DNA from: DATCJA01 sp963814955
Lineage (GTDB): Bacteria > Acidobacteriota > Vicinamibacteria > Vicinamibacterales > UBA2999
Length of the DNA stretch: 64,000 nucleotides
Direction of reading: 5' to 3'
NCBI GenBank assembly: GCA_963814955.1
Contig: CAWFEX010000006.1
Coordinates: 868,001 to 932,000, forward strand
Below, in pieces: positions 10,345 to 18,721 of the stretch (position 1 is its first letter; every line of letters starts with the position of its first letter). A program made the translations under genes and the position numbers. The notes beneath the pieces are model-generated. The model searched no databases, was not told the DNA's origin, and saw nothing but the letters and a program-made list of their open reading frames with translations.

Positions 10345-10406
10345 AATGTAGGGGCCGACCTTCAACTCTCACAATGTAGGGGCCGACCTTCAGGTCGGCC
10401 CTTCAT
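10345..10406. repeat. AATGTAGGGGCCGACC palindromic repeat, one partial and one full copy
   Basis: A partial copy (AATGTAGGGGCCGACCTTCA) at 10345-10364 is followed by a full unit at 10373-10406 containing the perfect palindrome GGCCGACC-TTCA-GGTCGGCC (10381-10400). The full unit overlaps the end of the next gene and supplies its TGA stop at 10390. The same unit recurs at 12574 and 42575. Confidence 0.85.
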
Positions 10407-11541
10407 AGCCGAGTTTTAACACGCCTTCGGCCGTTCCGTTCACTTTGCCTTCCCTCAACCATTCGAGCGATGCCTGAAACAGGAGCAGATGATTCTTTTC
10501 CCACATGGCGTTGTGGGATGAACATGCCAAATCGATGAAAACCTTCTGCTTCGACCCGAGATCGGCGTAGAGATCGCGAACACGTTCGGGAGGTACCTGT
10601 TTGTCGTGAGCGCCCGCGATCATCAGGAAGGGCGTCTGCATCTTGGCAACGACCGCCTGATTGAATCCCCATGTCGGTACGGACGGCGCGCGGCGCACGC
10701 CAGCGCCCCACGTGGCCCCGACGGGATCAGACGCGAGCAGCTCAGACCAGAGAGCGTCGCTGACGGCCGGTTCGTACTGGCCGGGGCAGCCGACCTGGCG
10801 GTCCCAGTTGGCGGTGAAATCCGCGTGCGATTGCGCAGTCATGGGCGCGCTGCTCGGGGGCAGCGGGTGCGGCGCTTCGGACGCTGAATCACGTACGTAG
10901 GCGGGTGCCAGCACGACCAGCCGCGTCACCTTCGTCGGGTTGCGCGCTGCATAGCCGCCCGCACGCGGCCCGCCTTGCGACCAGCCCACGAGCGACACCC
11001 TGTCCACCCGACGCAAAGTGCGCAGGTAATCGACCACCGCCCCGATGTCGTTCCAGTCCGACGCCATCGTCGTAATCGGCGTGGGATGAGACGGTGCGCA
11101 CGGTGCCGGGATCACGTGCGGAACAAACTGTGTCTGCTGTTCCTTCGAGAAATTACACGGGTCGTTCATCGCCGGCGGCCGCGTGGAACGGCCGTAGCCG
11201 GTCATGTCCATTGAAAAGACATCGAAGCCCGCTCTGGCGAGGAACGCCATCCAACTGTAGTCGTGGTAGGGAACGTCGAACGCGACTTCCGCCGGCGTGC
11301 CCGCGCCATGTACGAACAGCACCACGCGGTCCGCAGCTGGACCACCGCGCAGTACCGTGCCCGCCAGCACGACTTCACGGACATAGATCTGTGCATCCTG
11401 ATTCGAGAAACCCGGCGCAGTGGACTTCACCCGAACGTGGTGATCCAGTGAGATGAGACGCGCGCCATCGTCGCTGAACGCCGTGGTGGCGATCATCAGA
11501 ACGAGACCGAAGAATGCGAACGCGAATGAGGACCGGCGCAT
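10390..11541 (-). CDS. Secreted alpha/beta hydrolase
   Basis: An exported serine hydrolase of about 383 residues. ATG at 11541 (AGGAGCAAT just upstream) starts the signal peptide MRRSSFAFAFFGLVLMIATT. The fold is recognisable from VVLFVHGAGTPAEVAFDVPY (oxyanion region), SLVGWSQGG (nucleophile elbow, Ser in GWSQGG), and a late DxxxPP...H pair: GAHDKQVPPERV and CSSHNAMWEKNH. A Cys/Pro-rich insertion (NDPCNFSKEQQ...APCAPSHP) follows strand 5 and may form a lid. The substrate, probably an ester or lactone, is unknown. The last residues EGPT and the stop come from the palindromic repeat. It lies between two TPDGVPDL proteins on the same strand. Confidence 0.85.
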   Translation of the reverse strand: MRRSSFAFAFFGLVLMIATTAFSDDGARLISLDHHVRVKSTAPGFSNQDAQIYVREVVLAGTVLRGGPAADRVVLFVHGAGTPAEVAFDVPYHDYSWMAFLARAGFDVFSMDMTGYGRSTRPPAMNDPCNFSKEQQTQFVPHVIPAPCAPSHPTPITTMASDWNDIGAVVDYLRTLRRVDRVSLVGWSQGGPRAGGYAARNPTKVTRLVVLAPAYVRDSASEAPHPLPPSSAPMTAQSHADFTANWDRQVGCPGQYEPAVSDALWSELLASDPVGATWGAGVRRAPSVPTWGFNQAVVAKMQTPFLMIAGAHDKQVPPERVRDLYADLGSKQKVFIDLACSSHNAMWEKNHLLLFQASLEWLREGKVNGTAEGVLKLGYEGPT

Positions 11542-11567
11542 ATTGCTCCTTGGTGACCTGCGTTCAG

Positions 11568-12551
11568 TCACTTCGGCGGAGTGACCCCGGGGAACCACTT
11601 GTACCCGAGAGCACGGATGCCGTCCACGCTCTCGGCATTCCCCTCATGACAGCCCCTCTCCCACAACTCATTCGCATACGGGTCCTTGGTCGCGGCAGGA
11701 GGCAGCCTCGACACCGCGGTCGACCCTCTTGGACCGCTTGGACCGGTGCCGGCACGCCTCTTCGGGAAATTGATCTTCCAGGGTCTCGTATAGATCGTGG
11801 GGTCCTCGATTGTCACTTCGTAGTCGATTGTGTTCGCCTCCACCAGTTTCCAGCGCTCGACCATACGCGTGTTCTCGCTGAAGAACTGCCCGGCGCTGTC
11901 GAACCACACCTTGCCGTTGAGACCGGTCACCTCGACCACGAGCGTGTCGCCTTCCCATCGGCCACGCGAAATGCCGGTCCAGAACTTGGCGTTCTGCCTG
12001 ACAACCGGACGCCCGTCGGTGGGGATCACGCGATAGGTGTCAAGGCTCAGCATGATCACGGCGCCCGGCATCTGAACGATCTCCTGGCCGTCAAACGCAA
12101 TGCCCGGCATTCCCTCGAGACAAAATGACGAGGGTGACACGTGGAGACGTTCGCCGGACTCGCCGGGCCATCCTCGTGCCAGGCCTGCCAGAATCTCCTT
12201 CCGCTTGGCGAGCGCCCATGGTGTATAGGGAACTTTCCCGTCGGGAGGATCGGAGACGAAGCTTTCCTGGGCCGGTGTCGTCACGTCGACGTATTCATGG
12301 TCCTCGAGGATGCCGGTGCCATCACCACCGGGGCCGCTCCAGACTCCCTGGATGTCTGGCACGCCGTCCGGCGTCCGCGGCGGCGTGTAGCGCGGCAGCT
12401 TGGCTTTTGCCGCAACCCACGTCCTGGCCATTGGAAGCTTCGGCGTGTCCTTCGCCCAGAAGGCTTGCCCCGCCACGGGACCGGACGTCAGCAGCAAGAC
12501 CGAAAACACAACCGTCAGCGTCGTGACGACCGCAAGAACTCGACGGCTCAT
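11568..12551 (-). CDS. Secreted protein of the TPDGVPDIQGVW family
   Basis: The intact paralog of 9339-10323, 327 residues. ATG at 12551 starts MSRRVLAVVTTLTVVFSVLL, a signal peptide. An in-frame upstream extension would run through the repeat and is rejected. Then GQAFWAKDTPKLPMARTW, TPDGVPDIQGVWSGPGGD, a single-Cys SSFCLEGMPG segment, VIPTDGRPVVRQNAKFW, GRWEGDTLVVEVTGLNGK, YEVTIEDPTIYTRPW and GYKWFPGVTPPK at the C-terminus. No catalytic motif is recognised. The stop is 26 bp before the hydrolase start, so the genes at 13417, 12551, 11541 and 10323 probably form one operon. Confidence 0.8.
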   Translation of the reverse strand: MSRRVLAVVTTLTVVFSVLLLTSGPVAGQAFWAKDTPKLPMARTWVAAKAKLPRYTPPRTPDGVPDIQGVWSGPGGDGTGILEDHEYVDVTTPAQESFVSDPPDGKVPYTPWALAKRKEILAGLARGWPGESGERLHVSPSSFCLEGMPGIAFDGQEIVQMPGAVIMLSLDTYRVIPTDGRPVVRQNAKFWTGISRGRWEGDTLVVEVTGLNGKVWFDSAGQFFSENTRMVERWKLVEANTIDYEVTIEDPTIYTRPWKINFPKRRAGTGPSGPRGSTAVSRLPPAATKDPYANELWERGCHEGNAESVDGIRALGYKWFPGVTPPK

Positions 12552-12573
12552 GTGACACCTCGTTCTCTCGTCC

Positions 12574-12620
12574 CAATGTAGGGGCCGACCTTCAGGTCGG
12601 CCCGCAGGTCGGCCCTTCAG
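12574..12620. repeat. AATGTAGGGGCCGACC palindromic repeat with extra half unit
   Basis: A full palindrome GGCCGACC-TTCA-GGTCGGCC at 12583-12602 is followed by a duplicated right half (CGCAGGTCGGCCCTTCA). The terminal TTCA supplies the TGA stop of the gene at 12617. It sits between two genes of the same strand and operon. Confidence 0.82.
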
Positions 12621-13417
12621 CGCTTCTCGAAGAGAGTTGAAGCGGGATTGTTCCATTCCTGCTCGAGGAGGTACGCATGGCACTGGTTATCGAGCAGCTC
12701 GACGCTCCGTTCCTGACGCCGGTAAAGAGGCATGCTGATCTTCCACGGCCGCGTGAACACGTTCGGGTCCTCGATCGTCGCTTCATACAGCATGTGATCT
12801 GGTCCGGTGGGCGTGTAACGTTCGACAACGTGCAAAGCGCTGCTGTGAAAATTGCCGGCCCGATCGAACCATGTCAGGTCGTTGAAGTGGATCACATCGA
12901 CGACGAGGGTGTTCCCGTCCCACCGTCCGCGCGAATCGCCCATCCACCACTCGATGGGACCCTTCGGATGCGGGTTACCGTTCATATAGACATAGCGAAT
13001 CGTGTGCAGGTACTCGTAGAGAATGCTGACCTTATCCGCCTGCTGCACGATCTGAAACGGATAGGGCATGTAGGTGATACGCGGAACGCCCGGAAGGTAG
13101 CATTTGGCTTCCGGATCGAGCGTCGCGCGTTTCTCGAAGTTCTCCCGCTTTTTCGCGAGGGCTGACGGCTGGTAGGGGATTGCGCCCCCTTCCACCACGC
13201 CATGTCCGGCGGGCACGCCAAGCGTCGCGCTGTGATCTTCGAGATCCCACGCGGCGGTGTTGAGCACCTGCCACACGCCCTGCAGGTCCGGGTGTCCATC
13301 TCGTGTGCGTGGCGGCGTGTACGGTTTCGCCCCTGTGGTTTGCCCCTCTATCGGTATCGGCGTGAGCAGGCACACCAGCGTCAGGCCGAAGAACGCGCTC
13401 ACGAGCCAACACCTCAC
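12617..13417 (-). CDS. Secreted protein of the HPDLQGVWQVLNTAAW family
   Basis: An intact 266-residue member of the secreted family. GTG at 13417 follows AAGGAGGGTCTCC. The signal peptide MRCWLVSAFFGLTLVCLLTP leads to GHPDLQGVWQVLNTAAWDLE, a CYLPGVPRITYMPYPFQIVQ segment, WWMGDSRGRWDGNTLVVDVI, TWFDRAGNFHSSALHVVERY, YEATIEDPNVFTRPWKISMP and a Cys near the C-terminus. It is closest to 4947-5793. A good sigma-70-like promoter lies 54 bp upstream, so it is probably the first gene of the 13.4-9.3 kb operon. Function is unknown. Confidence 0.82.
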   Translation of the reverse strand: MRCWLVSAFFGLTLVCLLTPIPIEGQTTGAKPYTPPRTRDGHPDLQGVWQVLNTAAWDLEDHSATLGVPAGHGVVEGGAIPYQPSALAKKRENFEKRATLDPEAKCYLPGVPRITYMPYPFQIVQQADKVSILYEYLHTIRYVYMNGNPHPKGPIEWWMGDSRGRWDGNTLVVDVIHFNDLTWFDRAGNFHSSALHVVERYTPTGPDHMLYEATIEDPNVFTRPWKISMPLYRRQERSVELLDNQCHAYLLEQEWNNPASTLFEKR

Positions 13418-13737
13418 GGAGACCCTCCTTCAGTTGCCCGCACCGACCTGGGTGCACCGAAACGTCCGTAAACATAGAGACACGTTCCGGTGATGTCAAG
13501 CAGTGTAAAGGTAACTGCACGGCAGGCCCAGACGCATCGCCCGCCGCAGACCGGAAGCTGAAATGAGTGCCGATGCCGTTGTTCAGCGAAGGATCGACCC
13601 GGCGGAAATCAACGCGCTTGAGCTAATGGAATCGCCACAGCTGACGCAGCTCCGGTTGCGCCAATTGGCCGGGGGCTGCCGCATCTGAATTGCGCTTGAC
13701 GCCGGGGAGCCGGCCACGGAAGATCGTAGCGCGCCCG
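13418..13737. other. Intergenic region between divergent genes
   Basis: About 320 bp. Apart from the minus-strand promoter at 13471-13499 I see no gene, repeat or strong palindrome. Confidence 0.5.
13471..13499 (-). promoter_or_regulatory. Sigma-70-like promoter for the 13417-9339 gene cluster
   Basis: On the minus strand TTGACA (13494-13499) is separated by exactly 17 bp from TATGTT (13471-13476), 54 bp upstream of the GTG at 13417. The -35 box is a perfect match and the -10 differs at two positions. No operator-like palindrome overlaps it. Confidence 0.55.
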
Positions 13738-15039
13738 ATGTACTGGAAAACGTTCCTGGCGGTCGGATGCTGTCTCTTCATCGTTGTCAGCGCCTGGGCA
13801 CCCGTTGACGCCCAGCGTTCCGGGACGTTTCGGGGATCGTCCGACGATCCAGCCATCAGGTATTCCACAACCACGACGTTGAACAACGCCGTGGTGGACG
13901 TGAACAAGCAGCTTCAGGCCGGCGGCCTTCAGTTCGCGTTCGACGAGCGAAGCGGGTTCCTGCGTTCCGCGCTCGAGGCGCTTCACATTCCCGTCGATTC
14001 CCAGTTGCTCGTGTTCTCGCGCACCAGCCTGCAGGGAAAGCGGATCGGCGAGGAGAATCCCCGCGCGCTGTTTTTCAACGATCGCGTGGCGCTCGGCTGG
14101 GTGCGTGGCGGTGACGTCCTGGAAGTGGCTGCCCACGACGAGACGGCCGGCGTCGTGTTCTACACACTCGAACAGCGGGCCGACGCGGCGAGCCCGCCGC
14201 AGTTCAAGCGCGCCTTCGAGTGCCTGGGCTGCCACCTGACGGGCAACACGCTCGGCGTTCCCGGCCTGCTGATGTTCAGCACCACACGTCCGGAGCCGGC
14301 GCAATTTTCCGGCATTCCCCGTCACATCGATCACGCCGATCCGTTCAGACAACGTTTTGGCGGCTGGTTCGTGACCGGCAGCACCGGCTCGGCAGAGCAC
14401 ATGGGGAATCAGGCGGCCGCGCTGGACGCGCGGACGAGTCGCGAACTCACCTCGGTGGAGGGATTGTTCGATTCGGCCGGCTACCGCGCGCTTTCGAGTG
14501 ACATCGTCGCTCACTTGATGCTGACTCACCAGGCCGGCATGACGAATCTCTTGACGCGCGCCGGCTGGGAGGCGCGCGCCGTGGATCCCGCGCTGCATCC
14601 TCAGTTGACGACCGACCCGGGCATGGAGGAGCGCATCGCCCTGATGATGAACGGAATCGCGAGCGAATTCGTGGATTACCTGTTCTTCGTCGACGAAGCG
14701 AAGCTCACGAATCCGATACGCGGCGCGTCCGGGTTCGCGGAGCGGTTTTCAGGGAGCGGGCCGCGCGATCAGAAAGGCCGCTCGCTGTACCAGCTCGACC
14801 TGAGCTCGCGGCTCATGAAGTACCCGTGCAGCTATCTCATCTACTCGCCGGCCTTCGACGCGCTGCCGCCGCTTGCGAAGGATCCGATCTACCGGCGCAT
14901 GTGGGAGGTGTTGTCCGGACAAGAGCAGGATCCGCGTTACCAGGCAGCGCTATCCCGCGCCGACCGCCAGGCCATCGTCGAAATCCTGCGCGACACCAAG
15001 AAAGATCTGCCGCCGTATTTTCAGAACGTCACGCGGTAA
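13738..15039 (+). CDS. Secreted protein with a single CxxCH heme motif
   Basis: An exported protein of about 433 residues. ATG at 13738 starts the signal peptide MYWKTFLAVGCCLFIVVSAW; a TTG at 13690 would give a poor leader. One c-type heme site, FECLGCHLTGNTLGVPGLLM, lies near residue 160. Several Met/His residues could be the distal ligand. Other features are SQLLVFSRTSLQGKRI, AEHMGNQ, SSDIVAHLMLTHQAGMTNLL and LMKYPCSYLIYSPAFDALP. I recall similar hypothetical proteins from Acidobacteriota and Planctomycetota annotated only as cytochrome-c-like. It may act as a periplasmic electron carrier or peroxidase-like enzyme, but this is not shown. Confidence 0.7.
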   Translation: MYWKTFLAVGCCLFIVVSAWAPVDAQRSGTFRGSSDDPAIRYSTTTTLNNAVVDVNKQLQAGGLQFAFDERSGFLRSALEALHIPVDSQLLVFSRTSLQGKRIGEENPRALFFNDRVALGWVRGGDVLEVAAHDETAGVVFYTLEQRADAASPPQFKRAFECLGCHLTGNTLGVPGLLMFSTTRPEPAQFSGIPRHIDHADPFRQRFGGWFVTGSTGSAEHMGNQAAALDARTSRELTSVEGLFDSAGYRALSSDIVAHLMLTHQAGMTNLLTRAGWEARAVDPALHPQLTTDPGMEERIALMMNGIASEFVDYLFFVDEAKLTNPIRGASGFAERFSGSGPRDQKGRSLYQLDLSSRLMKYPCSYLIYSPAFDALPPLAKDPIYRRMWEVLSGQEQDPRYQAALSRADRQAIVEILRDTKKDLPPYFQNVTR

Positions 15040-15055
15040 GGGCGCAAAGGCTCTC

Positions 15056-15208
15056 CTAATTATCAGTGCTCTGAAACCGGTCCTCTACCTCGACGTCTTC
15101 GTTGACGGTCTCCTGATTCTCGACTTCGGGTTCACGCTCTCGAGGACGCTCTGATTTGGGCTTCTGTTCATCTGCCTGTCGTTCGGGCGCCTGCCGATCC
15201 TCAGCCAT
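15056..15208 (-). CDS. Small highly charged 50-residue protein
   Basis: A short ORF on the minus strand. ATG at 15208 has GTGGAGGC just upstream. It encodes MAEDRQAPERQADEQKPKSE followed by RPREREPEVENQETVNEDVE and ends FQSTDN with TAG at 15056. It is almost entirely Glu, Asp, Arg, Gln and Pro, so probably disordered. It lies tail-to-tail with the CxxCH gene (17 bp between stops). The ribosome site and absence of other genes here support coding. Function is unknown; a chance ORF remains possible. Confidence 0.5.
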   Translation of the reverse strand: MAEDRQAPERQADEQKPKSERPREREPEVENQETVNEDVEVEDRFQSTDN

Positions 15209-15267
15209 TGGTTGCCTCCACAACCGAGGTTGCATTACTTATGCCGGTCAATAGGACAATCTGATTT

Positions 15268-16266
15268 GTGCCGGATTCCCGTCCGATTCGCATCGGCGTC
15301 TCCGCGTGTCTTCTGGGCGAGAAGGTGCGATTCGACGGAGGTCACAAGCGCGATGCGTTTCTCACCGACACATTCGGACCGTTCGTCGAATGGGTACCTG
15401 TGTGCCCCGAGGTGGAGTGCGGCCTCGGCACGCCGCGTGAACCGATCCGGCTGATGCGCGTGAACGGTGAGGTCCGTCTGCTGACGGTGAAGACCGGACA
15501 CGATCTGACCGCCGTGATGGACCGGTACTCCGAAGCGCGTGTAGCACAGCTTGCATCCGACGATCTGTCAGGGTACGTGCTCAAGAAGGATTCGCCCAGT
15601 TGCGGCATGGAACGCGTGAAGGTGTACGACGGCCGCGGCGCGCCGGCAAAGTCGGGACGCGGGCGATTCGCCGCGGTCTTGCTCGAGCGGTTTCCAGACC
15701 TGCCCATAGAAGAGGAAGGTCGGCTGTCAGATCCACGGCTGCGGGATAATTTCGTCGAGCGCGTCTTCGCGTACGCGCGTGTCCGCGCTTTGTTTCGCGG
15801 CCGCTGGAACCTGGGTGCGCTGGTACGCTTTCACACGGCGCACAAGCTGGTGTTGATGGCGCATTCGCCCGCGGCGTACCGTCAGCTCGGACGGTTCGTC
15901 GCCCGCGCGCGCACGCTGCCTCGGGCCGAGGTCGAACGCCGCTACACCGGTTCGTTCATGGCGACGCTTGCCGTGCTCGCGACGCGCCGGCGCCATGTCA
16001 ACGTTCTGCAGCACATGGCCGGTTATTTCAGGGATTCCCTCAATCGTGAGTCACGGGCCGAGCTGGTGGCGGCTATCGACGAGTATCGCCGCGAGCTCGT
16101 GCCGCTCGTCGTCCCGGTCACGCTGGTGCGGCATCACGTGCGGGCTCAGGGAGTGTCGTACCTGGCCGGGCAGGTGTACCTCGATCCGCACCCCAGGGAG
16201 CTCATGCTCCGCAACCACGTAGACGCCTCGCCCCGCCGGAGGCGGGGCAAAGCCAACACTGTCTAG
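15268..16266 (+). CDS. DUF523 and DUF1722 (YbgA-like) domain protein
   Basis: A 332-residue cytoplasmic protein. The N-terminal DUF523 domain is recognised by IRIGVSACLLGEKVRFDGGH, WVPVCPEVECGLGTPREPI and KKDSPSCGMERVKVYDGRG, whose cysteines are conserved in the family. The C-terminal DUF1722 domain (about residues 190-310) has FHTAHKLVLMAHSPAAYRQL and NVLQHMAGYFRDSLN. The two-domain form is a common arrangement and its function is unknown; in other bacteria it is found near photolyase genes. Start is GTG at 15268. The stop lies in one arm of an inverted repeat shared with the convergent porin. Confidence 0.88.
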   Translation: MPDSRPIRIGVSACLLGEKVRFDGGHKRDAFLTDTFGPFVEWVPVCPEVECGLGTPREPIRLMRVNGEVRLLTVKTGHDLTAVMDRYSEARVAQLASDDLSGYVLKKDSPSCGMERVKVYDGRGAPAKSGRGRFAAVLLERFPDLPIEEEGRLSDPRLRDNFVERVFAYARVRALFRGRWNLGALVRFHTAHKLVLMAHSPAAYRQLGRFVARARTLPRAEVERRYTGSFMATLAVLATRRRHVNVLQHMAGYFRDSLNRESRAELVAAIDEYRRELVPLVVPVTLVRHHVRAQGVSYLAGQVYLDPHPRELMLRNHVDASPRRRRGKANTV

Positions 16267-16320
16267 CGAGGCGGAGCTGCACCGCACATGCTCGCCCCCC
16301 TGAGGCGAAGCCTCGCTAGA
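16262..16320. terminator. Inverted repeat holding both convergent stop codons
   Basis: Eleven-base perfect arms TCTAGCGAGGC (16262-16272) and GCCTCGCTAGA (16310-16320) enclose 37 bp. The left arm contains the TAG of the DUF523 gene (16264), and the right arm contains the TAG of the porin on the other strand (16316-16318). It could serve as a two-way transcript end, but no T-tract is present. Confidence 0.5.
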
Positions 16321-17359
16321 ACTCGATGTGCGTCTGGGCGAGCAGCCGGCGCTGGAGCAGTTGCGACGTCACTGTCTGGTACGTCTGCTCGAGCGACACG
16401 ACAACACCGAGCCGCCCCCGTCCGACCTGACTCCAGTGCGCGCCGCCGAAGATATAGCGCCGCCTCGAGTCGCTCTCGTTGGACGCGTCCGGGTCGAAGA
16501 AGTCCACGCCGCCCACTCCCGCCCAGCCGGTGGGTCCCTGCCGCCCTTCGCCGAAGAACGACATGCCGCGTCGCTCGACGTCGCGGGCGATGAACGGGTT
16601 GTCCGTGGCGGACAAGTATTGCCCGGTGGCCACGATGTGGGTGTTCTCGTAACTGCCCATCACGATGGCCACGTTGCGCGGCCGATCCTCCGCATACCAG
16701 CCGTACTGGTAGAACCCTGAGATGCTCACCTTGCCGAGCTCGCTGTCTTCGGAAAAGGGACGGAACGTCGCCCGGCCATCCACGCTCTTGTACTTGTCCA
16801 CTTCGGCGCGGCCGTAGCCCTCGCCGTTGTACACGCCCACGTGGACCTCGGTGCGGGCGCCGGTGGCCTTGATGCTCGCGCCAAGGTCGGTCGCTCCGGG
16901 AATCAGTTCGAGACGTTCAGCGAACATGGGTCCGAGAACCCGGTATCGGTTGAGCGACTCCTCGAAGGTCAGCCACGGAGTCTCGTGCAAGCCGAACATC
17001 ACCGAAACGCCGTCAGTGACCTGGGCATCCAGCGAGGCGTATTCCAGCCGCAGCGCCAAATTCCGGTCGAGACTGGCGTCGGTGATCGGCCGCACGTCCG
17101 GTGTAAAGCGCACGCTGACGCGGTCCGAGAGTCGCGCCCGAACGTTGAAGTAGCCGCGGGTGATGTCGAAGGCGTTGTACCCGTCGGATTCATGCAGTTC
17201 GGCGGCATACTGCAGGAAAGAGACGACACCGAAGGTCACGGCCGGAAAGTTGACGGGGGCCTGTGTGGCCGGCGCGTTCTCGACTGTCTGGGCCACCGCC
17301 GGACCAGACAGGATCACCAACATCATTGACGTCAGACAAACTCGATTCACACTCGTCAT
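16316..17359 (-). CDS. Outer-membrane porin family protein
   Basis: A beta-barrel outer-membrane protein of about 347 residues. ATG at 17359 (MTSVNRVCLTSMMLVILSGP) starts the signal peptide. Twenty upstream residues encoded by the repeat region are excluded. Barrel-like alternation is seen throughout: FGVVSFLQYAAELHESDGYN, RVSVRFTPDVRPITDASLDR, ALRLEYASLDAQVTDGVSVM, VSISGFYQYGWYAEDRPRNV, and an aromatic C-terminal strand ending QTHIEF. The layout resembles phosphate-selective (OprP/O-type) porins, with DRNLALRLEYASLDA near the front. Ligand is unknown. Confidence 0.75.
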   Translation of the reverse strand: MTSVNRVCLTSMMLVILSGPAVAQTVENAPATQAPVNFPAVTFGVVSFLQYAAELHESDGYNAFDITRGYFNVRARLSDRVSVRFTPDVRPITDASLDRNLALRLEYASLDAQVTDGVSVMFGLHETPWLTFEESLNRYRVLGPMFAERLELIPGATDLGASIKATGARTEVHVGVYNGEGYGRAEVDKYKSVDGRATFRPFSEDSELGKVSISGFYQYGWYAEDRPRNVAIVMGSYENTHIVATGQYLSATDNPFIARDVERRGMSFFGEGRQGPTGWAGVGGVDFFDPDASNESDSRRRYIFGGAHWSQVGRGRLGVVVSLEQTYQTVTSQLLQRRLLAQTHIEF

Positions 17360-17381
17360 GTAAATACCTTGAAGTAGTTTT

Positions 17382-17440
17382 GAGTTATGAGTTGTGAGTT
17401 TTGAGTCAGGACTCATGACTCATAACTCATCACTCACAAC
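17382..17440. repeat. Low-complexity GAGTTATGAG inverted repeat cluster
   Basis: Short words based on GAGTTATGAGTTGTGAGTT on the left and their complements ACTCATGACTCATAACTC on the right give nested inverted repeats: GAGTTATGAG 17382-17391 with CTCATAACTC 17419-17428, and GTTGTGAG with CTCACAAC 17433-17440. It lies between the DUF1501 and porin genes. It looks like a simple-sequence-derived cruciform. Confidence 0.7.
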
Positions 17441-17452
17441 TACGCTCACGCA

Positions 17453-18706
17453 CTAAAAGATGGCCGGCGCACCGGCCCGAAAGTCACCGTTGAGAATGGG
17501 CACCGAGTTCACACCGAGCCACTGGTCGAGCAATCGCGCATAGACGGACCGGAAGTCGGTCTCGTGGCGTACGTCACCCGAGTTGTTCTCCAGAGTCGGA
17601 TTCCCCGGCGCGAGCGAGGCCGCCGTACCGTAGAGGCCGCCACGCACCGAGCCGCCGAGCGCCATCATCAGTCCCGCCGCGCCATGATCGGTCCCTGCGC
17701 TGCCGTTCTCTGAGATGCGCCGGCCGAACTCGGAGAAGACGATCACCGTCGTGTCGGCGGCCAGACCCTGGTTGCGCACGTCGCTGTAGAACGCTGACAG
17801 GCCGTCGCCGAGCGCGCCCATGAGATTTCCGTACGCGCCACCCCCTGCGCCCTGTCCTGCGTGCGTGTCGTAGCCGCCCGTTTCCACCCAGAACACCCGC
17901 GAGCCGATGCCGCGGACGATGGCGCCCGCGACGGTTCGAAGCGCGAGACCGAACCCATTGTTCGGATAGGCGACCGTCGGCGTATACGACCTTGCCTGGG
18001 CTACGCGGTCGAGCGTCTCAATCGCGCCCCGGCTCGTGCTGTTCACGAATGCCAGATGCGGCCGCCCGGCTGCCCGGTTTGCCGCCATCGCCTGCGCAGC
18101 CGCCCGTTCCTCGAGCGCCACCGATCCGCGGTTCGGGCTCGCATACGTATACGAGGTCGCGTTTGGAATCGCAGGGACTCCGCTTTGTCCAGACAGGAGC
18201 GCACGTGGCGTCTCTCCGGTGGTGTTCCATGCGGCCAGCGCGTCGAGCGGTCGAGGGAGCGTGTCGAGATAGCGACCAAGCCAGCCCGATCCAGTTGACG
18301 ACTGGGGATTGGCGGTGCCCCAGATGTCGGTGGCTTCGAAGTGCGACCGGCTCGAGTTCGTGTATCCCGTGCGTTGCACGAGAGCGAGACGCCCTTCGTT
18401 GAACACGTTCAACAGGCCGCCGAGGCGCGGATGCAGCCCGAGCGCCCGTCCACCCGCATCCGTGCCCACCTGCAGTACCTGCCCTGCGGGAATCGCAATC
18501 GTGGGCCTGCGGCTGTAATACGCCGGGTCCTGATAGGAGACCAGCGTGTTCAGCGCATCGTTGCCACCGCCAAGGTAGACAACCACGAGGCGGCGCGACG
18601 GGATGCCCTGTGCCTGTGCAATCGCGCTCAGAAACGACGGCGCGGCAAGGCCGAGCGTGACCGTCGCTACGCCGTCGCGGATGAACAGTCGTCGGGATAT
18701 GCGCAT
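17453..18706 (-). CDS. DUF1501 domain protein
   Basis: A 417-residue exported protein of the alkaline-phosphatase-like DUF1501 family. The leader MRISRRLFIRDGVATVTLGL has a twin-arginine-like RR and suggests Tat export. Family landmarks are LVVVYLGGGNDALNTLVSYQ, GGRALGLHPRLGGLLNVFNE, VFWVETGGYDTHAGQ, TVIVFSEFGRRISENGSAGT and the following DHGAAG. The family usually pairs with DUF1800, as here (15 bp apart). The biochemical activity is unproven; the fold suggests a metal-dependent hydrolase. It is last in the Rieske-DUF1800-DUF1501 operon. Confidence 0.92.
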   Translation of the reverse strand: MRISRRLFIRDGVATVTLGLAAPSFLSAIAQAQGIPSRRLVVVYLGGGNDALNTLVSYQDPAYYSRRPTIAIPAGQVLQVGTDAGGRALGLHPRLGGLLNVFNEGRLALVQRTGYTNSSRSHFEATDIWGTANPQSSTGSGWLGRYLDTLPRPLDALAAWNTTGETPRALLSGQSGVPAIPNATSYTYASPNRGSVALEERAAAQAMAANRAAGRPHLAFVNSTSRGAIETLDRVAQARSYTPTVAYPNNGFGLALRTVAGAIVRGIGSRVFWVETGGYDTHAGQGAGGGAYGNLMGALGDGLSAFYSDVRNQGLAADTTVIVFSEFGRRISENGSAGTDHGAAGLMMALGGSVRGGLYGTAASLAPGNPTLENNSGDVRHETDFRSVYARLLDQWLGVNSVPILNGDFRAGAPAIF

Positions 18707-18721
18707 GATCGTTGCTCTCTC

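Noticed and set aside
13609..14598. A 329-residue ORF antisense to the CxxCH protein
   Set aside because: Shadow frame; the plus strand has signal peptide and heme motif.
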